DNA from: Spirochaetales bacterium | Lineage (GTDB): Bacteria > Spirochaetota > Spirochaetia > Sphaerochaetales > Sphaerochaetaceae | Length of the DNA stretch: 6,532 nucleotides | Direction of reading: 5' to 3' | Assembly: GCA_017962865.1 (NCBI GenBank) | Contig: JAGCUM010000065.1 | Location: forward strand, 1 to 6,532 | Shown: piece by piece, positions 5,154 to 6,532 of the stretch | Layout of the letters: each line of letters opens with the position of its first letter | How positions within the stretch are numbered: the stretch's first letter is position 1 | Translations under genes and position numbers: made by a program | The notes under the pieces: model-generated | The model's input: the letters and a program-made list of their open reading frames with translations, nothing else | Database searches by the model: none | What the model was told of the DNA's origin: nothing

Positions 5154-6532
5154 CATTCGAACAGATAATGCAGAAGGAGAACTTCTTCCCCAACGACGAG
5201 CAGAGACCCGTAATCGAGAGCAACGTCAATACGGTTGTATCGGCAGGAGCCGGTGCCGGAAAGACCGCTGTCCTGTCTTGGCGCTTTCTGCGCCTTGTAA
5301 TGGAGAGAGGGCTCAGACCGGAAGAAATCCTTACGCTGACATTCACGAAGAAGGCTGCAAGCGAGATGAGGGAGCGAATCTACCGCAGGCTCCTTCAGGC
5401 TATGGACAGTCTGCCGTCAGATACATTCGAGAGTTTCTCGAGGGCAACCATCTCTACCTTGGACAGCTTCTGTGCCCAGATCGTCAGAAGCGACTGCATC
5501 TCCTACGGACTTCCCAGAGATATCACGGTAATCTCGGATGACGATTACAAGGACCTTTCCCAGCGTGTTGCCATCAGATTCCTGTCCGACTCTGAGAACA
5601 CATCCGAGCGAGATGCAATAGCTGCGCTGCTTATGCCATCCGATGTCATGGACAGATTCTTTTCCACTATCGCTTGGGAAATCAGCCTGAGTGGTAATTA
5701 TGATGCCGATAGAATCACGCAGGCTTTCCTTACGCATGTACGTAAGATCTATGAAGAGCGCATGAGGCTCATAGGTGAACTTATGGACAGACTCGGTCAG
5801 CTTAATCTGACAGGGAGGTTTGCAGAACAGTTTGCCGCTATCTCGGATCTCTATGCAAAACGTTGCTTCAAAGAAGGTGATTACTTCAAACTGAACGGTG
5901 TAAGGGACGAGGAAATCAAGGAGATTGTCGGTCTTCTGAAGCCTCTGATGGGAAAGGGTTCCGGTTTCGTTCTGCTTCAGGATCTTGCACTTGGAAGTGA
6001 TAACGATGTCTCAATTCTACAGAAATCCTTGGAAAAATACAGCTATCTTCTGAATTCAGAGAAGCGAAAGCAGGGAAAGCTTACCTTTAGGGATATCTCT
6101 GATCTTGCCGTCTGTATCCTTCGAGATAACCTCCGGGTCAGGAATCTGTTCAAGCGCAGGTTCAAACAGATCATGGTGGATGAGTTCCAGGACAACAACA
6201 TGCGCCAGCGTGATCTCGTGTTCCTTCTTGCAGAGCGCGAGGACCTTGAAGGCACCTCGGGAAGAGTTCCTGAAATCGATGAACTTGATCCTGCCAAGCT
6301 CTTCTTCGTAGGGGACGAGAAACAATCCATCTACAGTTTCAGGGGTGCGGATGTCTCTGTATTCAGGCACCTGCAGGATGAGGTCTCCCGCAACGGAAAG
6401 GCCCTCGCACTGGGAACCAACTACAGAAGCCAGAGCGCCCTGATAGACCACTTCAACAAGGTGTTCGAATCGGTGCTTTCGGACAACGGAAAAGACTATG
6501 AGGCACGTTTCTCTCCGATCAAGGCCGGCAGA
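5150..6532 (+). CDS. addA: AddA-like UvrD/Rep-family (SF1A) helicase, N-terminal 461 codons, cut by window edge
   Basis: This is the ATP-driven 3'-5' helicase partner expected for AddB, in an AddAB/RecB-like repair complex. The frame is open from ATG 5150 to the right edge with no stop. SF1A motifs appear in order: Q motif NDEQ (15-18, Q18), Walker A AGAGAGKT (32-39), motif Ia LTLTFTKKAASEM (61-73), motif Ib ISTLDSFCAQIVR (101-113), Walker B VDEFQD (343-348, D344/E345), motif III VGDEKQSIYSFRGAD (387-401) and NYRS (424-427). The roughly 230 residues between Ib and Walker B fit an inserted 1B domain. The start overlaps the addB stop as ATGA, the sign of translational coupling. AddA rather than plain UvrD is favoured by the AddB-like neighbour and by the ISTLDSFC style of motif Ib; the C-terminal nuclease that would prove it lies outside the window. 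Confidence 0.85.
   Translation, partial: MTFEQIMQKENFFPNDEQRPVIESNVNTVVSAGAGAGKTAVLSWRFLRLVMERGLRPEEILTLTFTKKAASEMRERIYRRLLQAMDSLPSDTFESFSRATISTLDSFCAQIVRSDCISYGLPRDITVISDDDYKDLSQRVAIRFLSDSENTSERDAIAALLMPSDVMDRFFSTIAWEISLSGNYDADRITQAFLTHVRKIYEERMRLIGELMDRLGQLNLTGRFAEQFAAISDLYAKRCFKEGDYFKLNGVRDEEIKEIVGLLKPLMGKGSGFVLLQDLALGSDNDVSILQKSLEKYSYLLNSEKRKQGKLTFRDISDLAVCILRDNLRVRNLFKRRFKQIMVDEFQDNNMRQRDLVFLLAEREDLEGTSGRVPEIDELDPAKLFFVGDEKQSIYSFRGADVSVFRHLQDEVSRNGKALALGTNYRSQSALIDHFNKVFESVLSDNGKDYEARFSPIKAGR

Noticed and set aside
4740..5156. 138-codon minus-strand open frame opposite the nuclease core
   Set aside because: The plus strand here encodes clear nuclease motifs and the Fe-S cysteine cluster; the minus frame shows no motif and has no promoter.
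5150..6532. A defence-type helicase-nuclease island (for example a Gabija- or Zorya-like system)
   Set aside because: The helicase motifs, the ATGA coupling and the partner with AddB-type Fe-S cysteine spacing all fit ordinary AddAB recombination machinery; no toxin, methylase or mobile-element gene is nearby.

Overview
This is a bacterial chromosomal window of roughly even base composition, with sigma70-like promoters, purine-rich ribosome binding sites and tightly packed genes. The host cannot be fixed from the sequence. The glutamate dehydrogenase looks like the anaerobe/clostridial hexameric type, and the overall style would suit a gut or host-associated anaerobe (a Sphaerochaeta-like spirochaete or a member of the Firmicutes); this placement is a low-confidence inference.

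Left half, minus strand: glutamate and proline metabolism. gdhA (glutamate dehydrogenase, 1075-2412) has its own hairpin terminator at 1025-1058. Next comes proC (pyrroline-5-carboxylate reductase, 142-939) with its own extended -10 promoter and a 16-bp perfect palindrome touching the -35 box. Three bases after proC, proA (glutamate-5-semialdehyde dehydrogenase) starts and runs off the left edge. GdhA makes glutamate, ProA makes glutamate semialdehyde, which cyclises to P5C, and ProC reduces P5C to proline.

Centre (2413-2648, 236 bp): a divergent intergenic region. It holds a candidate gdhA promoter with a 20-bp-spaced direct repeat and, on the plus strand, a TTGACA promoter so close to the next gene that its mRNA is probably leaderless.

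Right half, plus strand: a two-gene AddAB-type (RecBCD-like) double-strand-break repair operon. The addB-like gene (2649-5153) is interrupted by one in-frame TAG at 4539-4541. The stop lies inside the PD-(D/E)XK nuclease domain, between the histidine motif and the metal-binding Asp/DYK motifs. It also separates the first predicted Fe-S cysteine from the other three. The frame resumes intact, with an ATG 6 nt after the stop. The addA-like SF1 helicase overlaps the end by ATGA and runs off the right edge with its motifs intact up to the NYR motif.

The main point of interest is the addB amber codon: a recent nonsense mutation, a sequence error, read-through, or a functional split protein. I see no mobile element, CRISPR array, tRNA, rRNA or defence island, and I do not claim a wholly new system.
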